A stretch of 14,730 nt of DNA from positions 1 to 14,730 of the forward strand of contig NZ_JAWOBT010000074.1 of the NCBI RefSeq assembly GCF_046484155.1, read 5' to 3'. A program made the position numbers and the translations under genes. The stretch's first letter is position 1, and the number at the start of each line of letters is the position of its first letter. Positions 14,327-14,730 of this stretch are shown here, one piece after another. The notes below the pieces were generated by a model. It searched no databases. It was given only the letters and a program-made list of their open reading frames with translations, and was not told where the DNA came from. The stretch is from Alkalibacterium sp046484155. GTDB taxonomy: Bacteria; Bacillota; Bacilli; Lactobacillales; Carnobacteriaceae_A.

Positions 14327-14705
14327 GGGCACGGAATCCGCCATTGCATGCCCTTCACACCAACTGCTTCCTCACGAAGGGCACGGAATCCGCCATTGCA
14401 TGCCCTTCACACTGGCTGACTCCTCACGAAAGGCACGCAATCCGCTAGTGCGTGCCCTTCACACCGGCCGACTCCTCATGAAGGGCACGGAATCCACCAG
14501 TGCGTGCCCTTCACACTAGCTGATTGCTCATGAAGGACACGCAATCCGCCAGTGCGTGCCCTGCACACTGGCCGACTCCTCACGAAGGGCACGCAATCCG
14601 CTAGTGCGTGCCCTTCACACTGGTTGACTCCTCATGAAGGGCACGCAATCCGCTAGTGCGTGCCCTTCACACTGGTTGACTCCTCATGAAGGGCACGGAA
14701 TGACC
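14327..14705 (+). repeat. Tandem array of hairpin-bearing 52-bp units (seven full, one partial)
   Basis: Units start at 14327, 14379, 14431, 14483, 14535, 14587, 14639 and 14691, always exactly 52 bp apart; the last is cut after about 15 bp. Each full unit has a 27-nt inverted repeat, in its best form GGGCACGCA / TGCGTGCCC around a 9-nt loop, then a 25-nt linker of the type TTCACACTGGNTGACTCCTC. Hairpin and linker are both conserved. The units at 14587 and 14639 are identical, showing recent duplication or gene conversion. The period is not a multiple of three, so the frame shifts from unit to unit and no repeat protein is encoded. The remaining bases to 14730 show nothing recognisable. Confidence 0.93.
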
Positions 14706-14730
14706 TTTCTCGTCCTAAAAACACAAAAAT

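Noticed and set aside
14322..14519. A 65-residue plus-strand reading frame rich in repeated words
   Set aside because: It lies entirely within the 52-bp tandem array. Because 52 is not divisible by three the frame changes each unit, so the repeats are not selected as protein, and no Shine-Dalgarno precedes it.
14327..14705. CRISPR array
   Set aside because: The 25-nt stretches between the palindromes are themselves conserved from unit to unit, so they are not acquired spacers. No cas gene is present in the window.

Overview
The window is from a low-GC Gram-positive bacterium of class Bacilli. The PflA, PflB, AdhE and manganese pyrophosphatase proteins read most like those of Lactobacillales (Enterococcus/Carnobacteriaceae-type). 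The lysine/diaminopimelate genes have the order and protein style known from Staphylococcaceae. I cannot name a genus from sequence alone.

Layout: (1) 1-3794 (+) is the 3' part of a diaminopimelate/lysine operon by the acetylase route: the last codons of a gene that is probably dapA, then dapB, dapD, an N-acetyl-diaminopimelate deacetylase and an alanine-racemase-like PLP protein, closed by a terminator. (2) 3827-4937 (+) is a single gene for an unrecognised multi-pass membrane protein. It has an internal duplication, and a perfect 14-bp palindrome lies inside its promoter. (3) 4938-5929 is about 1 kb without a confident gene. It contains a degenerate 52-bp-period tandem array, several hairpins, a minus-strand terminator and a six-codon ORF with an ideal ribosome binding site. 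(4) 5882-6921 (-) is ppaC, starting at GTG, with its own promoter and terminator. (5) 6930-10155 (-) is the pflB-pflA operon. (6) 10308-13036 (+) is adhE, divergent from pflB across a 334-bp region with candidate promoters and dyad operators. (7) 13181-14293 (+) is a two-helix potassium channel with a cytoplasmic RCK domain. (8) 14327-14705 is a second tandem array with exactly 52-bp units, each holding a hairpin.

How the genes work together: region 1 makes diaminopimelate for lysine and possibly peptidoglycan. PflA activates PflB, which splits pyruvate to acetyl-CoA and formate. AdhE reduces acetyl-CoA to ethanol and reoxidises NADH, so the divergent pair forms a mixed-acid fermentation module.

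The most unusual material is non-coding: two arrays about 9 kb apart that share a 52-bp period and a similar core word. The unknown membrane gene with its embedded operator comes next. I see no CRISPR-Cas, transposase, prophage, rRNA or tRNA gene.
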